The notes: a model not told the origin generated them from the letters alone. A stretch of 64,000 nt of DNA from VRUE01 sp045805805 (GCA_045805805.1 JBJMKO010000144.1:1-64000), one strand, 5' to 3'; shown: positions 1 to 8,669, numbered from the stretch's first letter. Numbers and translations: made by a program.

Positions 1-51
1 CCGCCGCCGGGCGGCTCTTTTGGGGATGGGTCGCCCGACGTCCCCAGCCCA

Positions 52-1026
52 CTACCGCCCAATCGACTGCTGATAGAGCGTGAACCCGATCCCGGAACAA
101 ACAGCGGCGACGATCCAGAAGCGGAGCATGATCTTGGTCTCCGACCAGGCCATCATCTCGAAGTGGTGGTGCAGCGGCGCCATCAGCAGGACGCGGCGGC
201 GAAAGGCCTTGAAGGAGAAGACCTGGATCGCCACCGAGAGGGCCTCGATCACGAAGATGCCGCCGATGATGATCAGCAGCACCTCGGTCTGGGTCATCAC
301 CGCCAGGGCGCCGATCGCGCCGCCGAGTCCGAGCGAGCCGGTATCCCCCATGAAGATCGAGGCCGGGAAGGCGTTGAACCAGAGGAAGCCGATGCAGGCG
401 CCGACCAGACATGCCGAGAGCAGAGCCAGGTTCTGCTGCTCGTTGGTGACGAAGGAGATCGCCGTGTAGGCGAGCAGGACGATCGCGCAGGAGCCGGCGG
501 CGAGGCCGTCGAGGCCGTCGGTGAGGTTGACCCCGTTGGAGGTTCCGGCGATGACGAGGAAGACGAGGACGAAGTAGAGGACGGGACCGAGGTCGATGCC
601 GGCGTCGCCGATGCGCAGGTAGAGGATCGGCTCGAGCCCGACCTCGTGGCGCGCCACCCACCAGAGGCCGAAGGCGAGGAAGACCTGGAAGAGCAGCTTC
701 CAGCGGGCCGAGAGCCCGAGCGAGCGTCGCTTGACGATCTTGATGAAGTCGTCGGCGAAACCGAGCGTCGCGCAGCCCATCGCGACGCCGAAAACAGCCA
801 GGCTCTGCGCATCGCGGTCGGAGAGGACGAGGTAGGGAACGCAGATCGAGGCGAATACGATCAGGCCGCCCATCGTCGGCGTCCCGGCCTTGGCGTGATG
901 CTCCTGCGGCCCGTCCTCGCGGATGTGCTGGCCGAACTCCTTGACCCGCAGGAACTCGATGAACTTCGGGCCGAGGAAGATGCAGATCAGCATCGCCGCC
1001 ATGCCGGCGATCAGGACTTCACCCAT
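52..1026 (-). CDS. mraY: Phospho-N-acetylmuramoyl-pentapeptide-transferase MraY
   Basis: This integral membrane enzyme transfers phospho-MurNAc-pentapeptide from UDP to undecaprenyl phosphate, making lipid I at the inner face of the membrane. The 324-residue product has about ten hydrophobic segments and the family motifs: the Asp pair near residues 92-93 (FADDFIK), NLTDGLDGLA near 167-176, FMGDTGS near 225-231 and the loop APLHHHFE near 283-290. Length is normal for the family. Its ATG lies inside the end of murF (8-bp overlap), so the two are probably translationally coupled. It is the last gene of the dcw cluster visible here; the next gene would lie beyond base 1, where only 51 bases remain and nothing can be called. 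Confidence 0.97.
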   Translation of the reverse strand: MGEVLIAGMAAMLICIFLGPKFIEFLRVKEFGQHIREDGPQEHHAKAGTPTMGGLIVFASICVPYLVLSDRDAQSLAVFGVAMGCATLGFADDFIKIVKRRSLGLSARWKLLFQVFLAFGLWWVARHEVGLEPILYLRIGDAGIDLGPVLYFVLVFLVIAGTSNGVNLTDGLDGLAAGSCAIVLLAYTAISFVTNEQQNLALLSACLVGACIGFLWFNAFPASIFMGDTGSLGLGGAIGALAVMTQTEVLLIIIGGIFVIEALSVAIQVFSFKAFRRRVLLMAPLHHHFEMMAWSETKIMLRFWIVAAVCSGIGFTLYQQSIGR

Positions 1027-2353
1027 CGAGCAGCTCTCCGAGGGTCTCGGCGACCGCCTCCAGCCCCGCGGAGCGGGAGCCCTTGACGAGGACCGTGTCG
1101 CCGGGCTCGAGCTGCGCCGCCAGCAGCTCTGCTGCCTCCTCGGGCGTGCCGACCAGCTCGTCCGGTCCGTAATCGCGGGCCGGCTCGCCGACCCCGATCA
1201 GCAGTCCGACCTTGGCAGCCCGGGCCCGGTCCCCAATCTCGCGGTGATAGCCGGCGGCGTCGGGGCCGAGCTCCGCCATCTCGCCCAGGACAGCGATCCG
1301 CCGCCCCTCGCCGATCGAGGCAAGGTGACTCAGCGCGGCGCGCATCGAGACTGGGTTGGCGTTGTAGCAGTCGTTCACCAAGACGATCCCGTCGCCCATC
1401 TCGAGGCGCTCGCCCCGAAAGCGTGAGAACCCTATGTTCGCAACGCGGTCGGCCATCTCGGCGAGGGGCGCCTCGAGGGCCACCCCGACGGCCACCGCCG
1501 CCAGGGCGTTCTCGAGATTGTGCGCCTCGGCGAAGGGAAAGTCGAAGGGCTGGCGGCCGCTGGGAGTATCGATCAGGGCATGGGTGACGCCGTCGTCGAC
1601 GCGGCTTTCGATCGCCTGCACGTCGCCGCCGGGACCGAAGCGGAGCAGGCTCGGCGCTTCCCCCAAGTGCGGCTCCAGCTCCCCGGCTCCGACTGGAACG
1701 ATGGCGGTGCCGGCGCTAGGCAGCGCGCTCAACACCTCGGCCTTGGCGGCCGCGATCGCCTCGACCGATCCCAGCAGCTCGACGTGCACAGGGCCGACGT
1801 TGGTGATCACGGCAAGCTCGGGCTCGGCAATCGAGGCCAGCTCGGCGATCTGTCCGGGGCCGCGCATCGCCATCTCGAGCACGAGGGTCCTGGTGCCCTC
1901 GGGGGCCTCGAGAATAGTGAGTGGGAGGCCGATCTCCGTGTTCAGGTTCTCGCGGTTGGCGTGCACGCTGCCCGGCAGCAGCGCCCGGGAGATGTCCTTC
2001 ACGGAGGTCTTGCCGACCGAGCCGGTGATGCCCACGACACGAGCCCCAAGCGCGCGGCGCCTGGCGCGAGCCAGTGCCTGCAGCGCGACCAGCGGATCGG
2101 CCACGGAGAAGACCCAGGCGCCCTCGACCCCGGCTGTGCACTCCGGGCGCACGACCACGCCCCAGGCGCCGGCCTCCACCGCCGCCGGCGCGAACTCGCA
2201 GCCGTCGGCGCGCTCGCCCCGGAGGCCGAAGAAGAGATCCCCGGGGCCCGTCTCGCCAGAGTCGATCGTCGCCCGCCGCGCCGTCCCCGCCGCGCCCTCG
2301 GCCACGATCTCGGCGCCGAGGGCAGCGGCGATATCCGCCACGCTCATCTTCAT
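1019..2353 (-). CDS. murF: UDP-MurNAc-tripeptide--D-Ala-D-Ala ligase MurF
   Basis: MurF is the cytoplasmic Mur ligase that adds D-Ala-D-Ala to the UDP-MurNAc-tripeptide using ATP. The 444-residue product has an N-terminal Mur ligase domain, the ATP-binding loop ITGSVGKTS near residues 109-117, the family-typical TNVGPVHVELLGS stretch, an NDCYNANP motif and a C-terminal ligase domain with VKGSRS. It overlaps murE upstream by 4 bp and mraY downstream by 8 bp, consistent with one polycistronic dcw message. Length and motif order are ordinary. Confidence 0.96.
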   Translation of the reverse strand: MKMSVADIAAALGAEIVAEGAAGTARRATIDSGETGPGDLFFGLRGERADGCEFAPAAVEAGAWGVVVRPECTAGVEGAWVFSVADPLVALQALARARRRALGARVVGITGSVGKTSVKDISRALLPGSVHANRENLNTEIGLPLTILEAPEGTRTLVLEMAMRGPGQIAELASIAEPELAVITNVGPVHVELLGSVEAIAAAKAEVLSALPSAGTAIVPVGAGELEPHLGEAPSLLRFGPGGDVQAIESRVDDGVTHALIDTPSGRQPFDFPFAEAHNLENALAAVAVGVALEAPLAEMADRVANIGFSRFRGERLEMGDGIVLVNDCYNANPVSMRAALSHLASIGEGRRIAVLGEMAELGPDAAGYHREIGDRARAAKVGLLIGVGEPARDYGPDELVGTPEEAAELLAAQLEPGDTVLVKGSRSAGLEAVAETLGELLDG

Positions 2354-3846
2354 CCGGCACCGACCAGCTTCCGCAGCTCTTCGCGCGCCACCTCGCGATC
2401 GTCGAAGGGAACCTTGCGGCCGCCCTCGAGCTCCTGGCCCTGCTCGTGTCCCTTGCCGGCGATTACGACCATGTCTCCGGCCGCCGCCTCTCGCAGCGCG
2501 CGAGCAATCGCGGCCCGGCGATCCTGCTCGACCTCGAACGAGGCGCCGTTCTCGATCCCACCGACGACTTCCTCGATGATCGTCCCGGGCTCTTCTGAGC
2601 GCGGGTTGTCGGAGGTGACGATCGCCAGATCGGAACCGGCAGCGCCGGCCCGGCCCATCTTCGGCCGCTTGTCCCGATCGCGATCGCCACCGGCGCCGAA
2701 GACCGCGATCACCCGCCCCTCGGTCAACCGTCGCGCCGCCCGCAAGACGTTCTCCAGCGAGTCCGGCGTGTGCGCGTAGTCGACCAGCACGGCGAAGCCC
2801 TGCCCCTCGTCGACCGGCTCGAACCGCCCCGGCACCCGCTCGGCCCGCCCCAGCCCCTCGGCGGCAACCTCCGGTGCGATACCCATCTCAACCGTCGCCG
2901 CAAACGCCCCCAGCGCATTGGCCACATTGAAGTCCCCGGGCAACCCGGTCCGCACCGGCACCCCCCCGCTGACGGGACGAAATGTGGAGCCACAGTCCAC
3001 ATTTCGTCCCGTCAGCGGGCTGTTCACGGTGAATGTGGCGCTCGCGGCGTCGAAGGTGACGTTGCTCGCGACGAAATCGGCCTCGGCGGCCTCGGCCGAG
3101 AAGGTCGTGCAATCGAATTCCTCGGCCAGGCGACGGCCGTAGGAGTCGTCGACGTTGACGATCGACGCCTTCGGGCCCATCTCGAAGAGCAGTCGCTTCG
3201 AACGGAAGTACTCCTCCATGTCCCCGTGGAAGTCGAGGTGGTCCTGGGTCAGGTTGGTGAAGAGCGCCGCCTCGAAGTGGATCGAGTCGCAGCGGTGCAG
3301 GGCCAGCGCATGCGAGGAAACCTCGATCGCGCAGGCCCGGTCACCCGCTTGCAGCATTCGCCTGAACGTCGCCTGCAGGTCGATCGCCTCCGGCGTCGTC
3401 CGCTCGACCTCCTCCTCGGCCCCACCGACCACCTGCCGCACCGTCCCCATCAGCCCACACTGAATACCGGCCGCCTCCAGCACCTCCCGAATCAAGAACG
3501 CAGTCGTCGTCTTCCCATTGGTCCCAGTAACCCCCACGACCCGAAGCTCCGAAGTCGGATCCCCCCAAAACCGAGCCGCCAAAGGAGCCATCGCCACCCG
3601 CGCATCGGGCACGATCACCTGCGTCACATCCAGATCCAACTCCCGCTCGACCACAAGCCCCACCGCTCCGGCCTCCACCGCCGCCCCAGCAAAGTCATGC
3701 CCATCGCTCTTCTCACCAGGCACGCAAAAGAACAGCGTCCCGGACCCAACCTTCCGGCTGTCATAAGCAAGAGACCCCACCTCAACGGCGGGATCCCCGA
3801 CAACCCGGCCCTCAACAGCTCCGGCGACAAGCGCACCCAATCTCAC
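2350..3846 (-). CDS. murE: UDP-MurNAc-L-Ala-D-Glu--meso-diaminopimelate ligase MurE
   Basis: MurE adds the third stem-peptide residue of peptidoglycan. The ATP loop GVTGTNGKTT lies near residues 105-114, and the DNPRSEEP motif near residue 420 marks meso-diaminopimelate rather than lysine specificity. I chose the GTG at 3846 (product VRLGALVAG..., about 498 residues). The frame stays open 31 codons further, but that extension runs through a palindrome and has no family similarity. Between the central and C-terminal domains, residues about 276-294 are encoded by a perfect inverted repeat (2965-3019), giving the atypical stretch LTGRNVDCGSTFRPVSGG just before PGDFNVANA. The insertion is in frame and the catalytic motifs are intact, so the enzyme should be active. 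Confidence 0.95.
   Translation of the reverse strand: MRLGALVAGAVEGRVVGDPAVEVGSLAYDSRKVGSGTLFFCVPGEKSDGHDFAGAAVEAGAVGLVVERELDLDVTQVIVPDARVAMAPLAARFWGDPTSELRVVGVTGTNGKTTTAFLIREVLEAAGIQCGLMGTVRQVVGGAEEEVERTTPEAIDLQATFRRMLQAGDRACAIEVSSHALALHRCDSIHFEAALFTNLTQDHLDFHGDMEEYFRSKRLLFEMGPKASIVNVDDSYGRRLAEEFDCTTFSAEAAEADFVASNVTFDAASATFTVNSPLTGRNVDCGSTFRPVSGGVPVRTGLPGDFNVANALGAFAATVEMGIAPEVAAEGLGRAERVPGRFEPVDEGQGFAVLVDYAHTPDSLENVLRAARRLTEGRVIAVFGAGGDRDRDKRPKMGRAGAAGSDLAIVTSDNPRSEEPGTIIEEVVGGIENGASFEVEQDRRAAIARALREAAAGDMVVIAGKGHEQGQELEGGRKVPFDDREVAREELRKLVGAG
2965..3019. repeat. Perfect 24-bp inverted repeat inside murE
   Basis: Arms 2965-2988 and 2996-3019 are exact reverse complements (24 of 24) around a 7-nt loop. 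The arms begin CCCGCTGACGGGACGAAATG. The hairpin is wholly coding and adds roughly 18 residues to MurE. It lacks the conserved core of the other palindrome families in this window. Confidence 0.95.
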
Positions 3847-3866
3847 GCCGCGAAGTCTAAGAAGGT

Positions 3867-3933
3867 CGCCGGGTGCCCTCCCCAAAACACTCAAGCGCGG
3901 CTCTGCCGCGCGTTTTGGGGAGGGCACCCGGCG
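3867..3933. repeat. Perfect 22-bp inverted repeat between ftsI and murE
   Basis: Arms 3867-3888 and 3912-3933 are exact complements. A second smaller stem (GCGCGG / CCGCGC) lies in the centre, so the unit can fold as a long cruciform or stem. It fills the gap between the murE start and the ftsI stop inside the dcw operon. As RNA it could slow ribosomes or polymerase, but it has no U-tract and is unlikely to be a simple terminator, because the genes on both sides belong to one operon. Confidence 0.93.
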
Positions 3934-3942
3934 GCCCAACCC

Positions 3943-5595
3943 CTATTCGGGAGCCACCCCGAGATAGGGCAACGCATAAGCCGCGATCTTCCCAAAAGCC
4001 GGCGCCGCCACAGACCCGCCGTAGATATCCCCCTGCGGCTGGTCGACGACGACTCCAACCAACAGCTTCGGATCCCGCGCCGGCGCAAAGCCGATGAAGG
4101 AGGCCACGTACTTGGTCGCGGAGTAGGTCCCGTTTTCGGCCACCTGCGCCGTGCCGGTCTTCCCGGCCAGGGTGTAGCCGGGCACGCTCACCTCCGACGC
4201 GGTTCCGCCGGCAGCAAGCACGCCTTCGAGCATTTCGCGCACCTGCGCGGCAACGCCGGCGTCGATCACGCGGTGGCCCTTGGGCTCGTGCACGGTTTCG
4301 TCGCCGACTTTCTCGACCAGCTGCGGGCGGCGCAGGATGCCGCCGTTGGCGATCGCCTCATAGCCGGCCATCATCTGCATCGGCGTCACCGAGAGGCCCT
4401 GGCCGATCGGCAGGTTCCCTATCGTCGAGCCCGAGTACTGGTCCAGCGCCGGCACGATCCCCCGCTCCTCGGCGGGGAACTGCACTCCGGTGGGACGGCC
4501 GAAGCCGAAGCGGTCGACCCAGCGGCTGAAGCGCTTGCTGCCCAGCCCCAACCCGATCGTGGCGGCGCCGACGTTGGAGGACTGGGCGAGGATCTGGGCG
4601 ACGCTGAGGGTCACGGTCGGCCTCGCCTCGGCGTCTTCGATGACGCGATCGGCGACGTGCAGCGCCGGCGGCAGGGTGAAGGTCGTTTCCGGCGTCACCA
4701 ATTTTTCCTCGAGGGCGGCGGAGACCGTGAACGCCTTGAAGGTCGAGCCGGGCTCGTAGGTGAAGCCCGTGGCCCGGTTCATCAGGTCTTCGGGGCTGGC
4801 AGCGGCGAGGTCAGTGGGATCGACGGGTGGCCAGTTGGCCATCGCCAGGATCTGGGAGCTGCGCGGGTCCATCACGATCGCCGTCGCGCCCTTCGGCGCG
4901 TAGGTTTCGCCGACTTCGGCCAGGACCTGCTCTGTCTTCGCCTCGATCGCCGGGTCGAGGGTCAGCTTGATGTCGCTGCCGTCCTCGGCTTCCTGCGCGG
5001 TTTCCAGGCGGATCGGTTCGCCCTTCGCGTCGATGACGATCCGCCTTTCGCCGTCGCTGCCGTGCAGGAGGGATTCCTCACCCGCCTCGAGGCCGCTCAG
5101 TCCTTCGTCTTCGGCCCCGACCGCGCCGACCACCTGGGCCGCCAGCTCACCCTGCGGGTAGGTGCGGCGGCTATCGGGGTCCTCGCCTATCCCAAGCAGT
5201 CCGAGCCGTTCTATCCGCGCTGCCGTCGGCAGATCGACCTTGTGGGCGAGCGCGACGTAGCTCGTTTCAGCCGAAATCTCGCTGAGGACCTTGGCCGGGG
5301 ACAGCCCGAGGATCGGGGCAAGTTTTTCCGCGATCCGGGCAGGCTTCTCGACTTCGGCCGGGATCGCAAAGATCGTCGCCGCGTCTTCGGAGGAGGCGAG
5401 CGCATTGCCGTGCCGATCCAGCAGGCTTCCGCGCAGGCTCGGCAAGGGGATCGACTGGGTCTGCTGGCTGCTCGCCTCAGAGGCGAGCTTGGACCCCTGC
5501 ACTCCCTGCAACCAGAAGGCGCGCCCGGCGATGAGCAGGAAGCAGAGGAGGAAGCCGGCGAAGAGAAGGCCGATCCTTCGCTCGATCACCTTCAC
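3943..5595 (-). CDS. ftsI: Septal peptidoglycan transpeptidase FtsI (class B PBP)
   Basis: FtsI is the monofunctional D,D-transpeptidase that cross-links septal peptidoglycan. The product is about 550 residues from the GTG at 5595 (VKVIERRIGLLF...), which puts the single N-terminal membrane segment (near residues 8-26) directly after a short basic tail. The frame is open upstream but would run into the preceding ftsL-like gene. Active-site motifs are present in order: STFK (nucleophile Ser, about residue 282), SSN (about 338) and KTG (about 477). No PASTA repeats are seen. It lies 13 bp after the ftsL-like gene and before murE. Confidence 0.95.
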   Translation of the reverse strand: MKVIERRIGLLFAGFLLCFLLIAGRAFWLQGVQGSKLASEASSQQTQSIPLPSLRGSLLDRHGNALASSEDAATIFAIPAEVEKPARIAEKLAPILGLSPAKVLSEISAETSYVALAHKVDLPTAARIERLGLLGIGEDPDSRRTYPQGELAAQVVGAVGAEDEGLSGLEAGEESLLHGSDGERRIVIDAKGEPIRLETAQEAEDGSDIKLTLDPAIEAKTEQVLAEVGETYAPKGATAIVMDPRSSQILAMANWPPVDPTDLAAASPEDLMNRATGFTYEPGSTFKAFTVSAALEEKLVTPETTFTLPPALHVADRVIEDAEARPTVTLSVAQILAQSSNVGAATIGLGLGSKRFSRWVDRFGFGRPTGVQFPAEERGIVPALDQYSGSTIGNLPIGQGLSVTPMQMMAGYEAIANGGILRRPQLVEKVGDETVHEPKGHRVIDAGVAAQVREMLEGVLAAGGTASEVSVPGYTLAGKTGTAQVAENGTYSATKYVASFIGFAPARDPKLLVGVVVDQPQGDIYGGSVAAPAFGKIAAYALPYLGVAPE

Positions 5596-5608
5596 CGGGC
5601 GCGGACCT

Positions 5609-6145
5609 CTAGTAGCCCGTGCCCGCGGCAGCGAGACGCCGGGCGGCGACGGAGACGTCGTGCGCGCTCGCCCGCACGTAGCCGATCTGGTCGGTGGTCG
5701 CGATGGCAAGGCCGAGCGCGGCGGCTTCCTGGCGCACCCGCGCCACGCCGTAGCGCTCCGCGACGCGAACGCCCAGAAGGGAGTTCTCCGACTCGAGCGC
5801 CGCGACGTTGCGGTCGATCTGCCCGGCCGAGGCCGCGAGGCTGAGGGTGACGACGTTGACGGCGACGATCCCGGCCAACAGCACGCCGAGGACGCCGATC
5901 CAGGCGCGGCCGCGCGTCATCCGCACCATCAGGCTGGAATCGGGCAGGTGGCGGACCGCCGTTGCGGTGCCGACCGCGATCGGGATCAGCTGGCCGCCAG
6001 GACGACGGGTAGGCGCGCCGCGACGCGCCGGGACGGTCTTGCGAGCCGGGGCCTCCAGCGCCGCAGGCTTCCTTCGCGCGGGAACCTTGCGGCTCGGCGC
6101 CCGTGCCGGAGCGGCGGCCCTGCGGGCGGTAGCCGCAGCGGCCAT
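5609..6145 (-). CDS. FtsL-like septum formation protein
   Basis: A 178-residue bitopic protein with an Ala/Arg/Pro-rich basic cytoplasmic tail (about residues 1-75), one membrane segment (about 81-105) and an extracytoplasmic coiled coil (ALESENSLLGVRVAE...). This layout and the position between rsmH and ftsI are those of FtsL, which joins FtsB/FtsQ and activates FtsW-FtsI. The sequence itself is poorly conserved, so the name rests on architecture and synteny. Its ATG overlaps the rsmH stop (ATGA). Confidence 0.8.
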   Translation of the reverse strand: MAAAATARRAAAPARAPSRKVPARRKPAALEAPARKTVPARRGAPTRRPGGQLIPIAVGTATAVRHLPDSSLMVRMTRGRAWIGVLGVLLAGIVAVNVVTLSLAASAGQIDRNVAALESENSLLGVRVAERYGVARVRQEAAALGLAIATTDQIGYVRASAHDVSVAARRLAAAGTGY

Positions 6146-7092
6146 CAGGCTTCCGCCCCGGCGTACTCGCCGATCTTCGTCGCCGCGCGCAGGTGGGCCG
6201 ACCTGGAACGCGGGTTGGCAGCCATCTCGTCGGGGCCGGGGGCAACGGCGCGGCGTGTCAGCAGCTCGGCTTCGGGCTCGCGGCCGCAGACGCAGACGGG
6301 AAGCTCAGGCGGACAGACGCAGCCGCGGGCTCGCTCGGCAAGGAAGCGCTTGACGCGGCGGTCCTCGAGGGAGTGGAAGGAGATCGCCGCGAGGCGGCCA
6401 TCGATCGGCAGCATCTCCCAGGCAGTTGGCAGCGCGTCCTCGAGCGAGTCGAGCTCCCCGTTGACTGCGATCCGGATCGCCTGGAAGGTCCGCTTCGCCG
6501 GGTGCCCGCCGCCGAACCGGGCCGAAGCCGGCATTCCGGCCTTGATCGCGTCGACGAGCTCGGAGGTGGTCGCGAGCGGGCGACGGCGGGCGATCTCACG
6601 GGCGATGCCGCCCGCGTATCGCTCCTCGCCAAAGCGGCGCAGCACTTGGGCCAGCCGCGACTCGGGCCACTCGTTGACGATGCCGGCGGCGCTCAGCTGC
6701 TGGCGGGTGTCCATTCGCATGTCGAGCGGCGCGTCATAGGAATAGGAGAAGCCCCGCTCCCAGGCGTCGATCTGCATCGAGGACATTCCGAGGTCCATGT
6801 AGATCATGTCTGGGTGGATGCCTTCGCCGCCCAGGGTGCGAAGCCCTGCCGCGAAATCGCTGCCCAGGAACCGGGTTGAACAAGGGGCCTCCTCGGCAAA
6901 AGCCTCGAAGCGGCCCTCTGCGGAGGGGTCGCGGTCGATGCAGACCAACGTCCCGGTCGGGCCTATAGCAGCCGCGATCTGCTTCGCGTGTCCGCCGCCG
7001 CCGAAGGTGCAGTCGACGGCGACTTGGCCGGGCTGGGGCGCGAGCAGAGCGGTCAGCTCTGCGGCAAGAACGGGTTTGTGCTCGGTCGGCAT
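6145..7092 (-). CDS. rsmH: 16S rRNA (cytosine-1402-N4)-methyltransferase RsmH
   Basis: RsmH (MraW) N4-methylates C1402 of 16S rRNA using S-adenosylmethionine. Starting at the ATG at 7092, the protein opens with MPTEHKPVLAAEL, followed by the SAM motif DCTFGGGGHA near residue 30, and later DLGMSSMQ and the C-terminal FHSLEDRRVKRF motif typical of the family. Length is about 315 residues. An upstream in-frame ATG at 7161, 2 bp from the mraZ stop, would add 23 residues without similarity. It is the second gene of the dcw cluster and overlaps the ftsL-like gene by one base. Confidence 0.95.
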   Translation of the reverse strand: MPTEHKPVLAAELTALLAPQPGQVAVDCTFGGGGHAKQIAAAIGPTGTLVCIDRDPSAEGRFEAFAEEAPCSTRFLGSDFAAGLRTLGGEGIHPDMIYMDLGMSSMQIDAWERGFSYSYDAPLDMRMDTRQQLSAAGIVNEWPESRLAQVLRRFGEERYAGGIAREIARRRPLATTSELVDAIKAGMPASARFGGGHPAKRTFQAIRIAVNGELDSLEDALPTAWEMLPIDGRLAAISFHSLEDRRVKRFLAERARGCVCPPELPVCVCGREPEAELLTRRAVAPGPDEMAANPRSRSAHLRAATKIGEYAGAEA

Positions 7093-7162
7093 ATAGAGAA
7101 GGGTTGCGCGACTCAGGGGCGCGGTCGCGGGTGACGGGGCTCGCTGCGCTCGGGCCTCCATC

Positions 7163-7606
7163 TCACTCAGGCGCTCCGTTCGCGGCCAGGCCCTCGGCGA
7201 TCTCCGGCGCGGAGGAGTCGAGCTCGGCCTCCTGCTTCGCCCAGTCCTCGGCGTTCCAGATCTCCAGGTACTCCCCCGCCCCGATCACGACGCAGGGGCC
7301 GGCGAGCCCGGCGTGCTCGATCAACGGCCTGGGCACGCGGATGCGGCCGGCAGAGTCGAGCTTCTCGTCGAAGGAGCCGCCGTGGAAGCGGCGGCGCAGC
7401 TGGCGCGCGTCGCGCCCGAAGGGACTGTGAGGCGAGAGGAAGCGGTCGGAAAGCTGCTCGAACTCCTCGGTCGTATGTACCCAGACGCAGGGGTCGAAGC
7501 CCTTGGACAGAACAACCCCGTCGGACAGAGCTGCCCTGAACCTGGAGGGAACGGTGAGGCGATCCTTGGAATCGAGACTGTGCTCGTAGAGGCCCCGAAA
7601 TGCCAC
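7163..7606 (-). CDS. mraZ: Transcriptional regulator MraZ
   Basis: MraZ is the first gene of dcw clusters and a DNA-binding repressor of its own operon with an AbrB-like fold. The 147-residue product begins with a GTG (7606) after an AAAGGAA ribosome-binding site and reads MAFRGLYEHSLDSKDRL, then VPSRFRAAL; a second half-repeat follows (LDSAGRIRVPRPLIEHAG). Two duplicated SpoVT/AbrB-type units are thus visible. A pair of likely MraZ boxes lies upstream at 7707-7727. Confidence 0.96.
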   Translation of the reverse strand: MAFRGLYEHSLDSKDRLTVPSRFRAALSDGVVLSKGFDPCVWVHTTEEFEQLSDRFLSPHSPFGRDARQLRRRFHGGSFDEKLDSAGRIRVPRPLIEHAGLAGPCVVIGAGEYLEIWNAEDWAKQEAELDSSAPEIAEGLAANGAPE

Positions 7607-7638
7607 CGCGGGTTCCTTTCTGGCCTGGGAAGTGAGTT

Positions 7639-7683
7639 AGGACCGGAGTGATGAGGTGGGAGGAACCTCATCACCCCGGTCCT
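7639..7683 (-). promoter_or_regulatory. Leader hairpin upstream of mraZ
   Basis: Arms 7639-7657 and 7665-7683 pair over 19 positions with one non-Watson-Crick position, which would be a G-U pair in the minus-strand RNA, around a 7-nt loop. A further short GAGTT / AACTC match lies outside. It sits about 32 nt before the mraZ start, between the MraZ boxes and the gene, so it would be part of the 5' untranslated leader of the whole dcw message. A role in mRNA stability or attenuation is inference. Confidence 0.7.
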
Positions 7684-7706
7684 GGGCTTCAACTCGCGGG
7701 CACTGT

Positions 7707-7727
7707 ATCCCACTTTCCCCCACTTTG
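7707..7727 (-). promoter_or_regulatory. MraZ-box direct repeats
   Basis: On the minus strand the sequence reads AAAGTGGGGGAAAGTGGGA: two AAAGTGGG units with a 10-bp period. MraZ is known to bind tandem TGGG-containing direct repeats with helical-turn spacing in the mraZ promoter. Position (about 100 bp upstream of mraZ) and spacing fit autoregulation. Confidence 0.75.
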
Positions 7728-7832
7728 CAACACGACTCCATCCTGCAACCCCATTTGCATCCCAACACCCCTATGCCCAGAGGGCGTGTCTGATCTTGGG
7801 TGTCCATATGACCCCCTAAGCTCAGCCACCCC

Positions 7833-8669
7833 TTGGACGTGCCTGACGACGCCAACGACCTGCGCGGCTTTCATTTCCGGCGGCTGCTGCGCAAGCCCGC
7901 CGCCTGGATCGCGACGGGGGTCGCGGTCATCGCTGCAGGTGTCGCGGCCGCCGTCTTCCTCAGCGTGGCGATCGGCGCCGCGGCCGCCGCCGGCGTCTTC
8001 CTGATCTCGCTCCTGATCGTCTTCGCGATCGCCGACTCGAAGGCCGAGGACGACTTCTTCGAGACCTACGCTGCCCGGTGCGGCCTGGCGCTATCGGGCA
8101 GGGGGCCACTGCCGCCGGCGACGCCGCTGCTGCGCAAGGGCGACGACCGCTACGCCGAGCGTGCCCTCGCCGGCCCGCTGGCCGACGGCATCGACGGGGT
8201 CCTCGCCCTCTACACCTATGAGGACGAGACCACCGACAGCGAGGGCAATCGCCAGACCAACTACTACCGCTACACGGTGGGCCTGATCGAGGTGCCCGAG
8301 TGCGCCGCCCACCTCCCCGAGCTCTTCTGCCAGCGCAAGTTCGGGTTGCGCTCGCTGGAGAAGCTCGAGGACGCCTTCCGCCGCTCCAAGCAGCGGGTCG
8401 AGCTGGAGAGCGAGGCGCTCGACGAGCGCTACGAGATCTTCGCCGGCCCCGACCAGGACCAGGTCTGGCTGCGCCGCTTCTTCTCCCCCACCTTCGTCGT
8501 CTGGCTGAGTGAGAAGGCGCCGAAGAAGTTCGCCTTCGAGCTGGTCGGCGGCGCCCTCTGCTGTTACGTCAGCGGCCACAAGGAGAACGCCGCCGACCTC
8601 GACACCGTCCGCGCCGCCTCCGCCGCCGTCGCCAGGCGGCTGCGCGAGGAGTCGCTCGAAACGGGCTAG
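7833..8669 (+). CDS. Hypothetical membrane protein
   Basis: A 278-residue product of unknown function. After a short N-terminal tail with basic residues there are two adjacent hydrophobic segments (about residues 24-45 and 48-67), then a soluble domain of about 200 residues with several acidic and aromatic stretches and near its end the pair CC in GGALCCYVSGHKE. The start is a TTG at 7833; a GTG at 7839 is equally possible. It converges on the tad genes, overlapping the tadC stop by 4 bp. No family is recognised. Confidence 0.75.
   Translation: MDVPDDANDLRGFHFRRLLRKPAAWIATGVAVIAAGVAAAVFLSVAIGAAAAAGVFLISLLIVFAIADSKAEDDFFETYAARCGLALSGRGPLPPATPLLRKGDDRYAERALAGPLADGIDGVLALYTYEDETTDSEGNRQTNYYRYTVGLIEVPECAAHLPELFCQRKFGLRSLEKLEDAFRRSKQRVELESEALDERYEIFAGPDQDQVWLRRFFSPTFVVWLSEKAPKKFAFELVGGALCCYVSGHKENAADLDTVRAASAAVARRLREESLETG

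Noticed and set aside
2770..5844. A 1024-codon open frame on the plus strand
   Set aside because: It is antisense to murE and ftsI, rich in Arg/His/Gly/Pro as expected for a shadow frame in high-GC DNA, and has no family-like segments.
7797..7826. Fourth family B copy around GTCCATATG
   Set aside because: Only the central CCATATG resembles copy 2; the TTCGTCTTT and AAACACGAACTCA flanks are absent.
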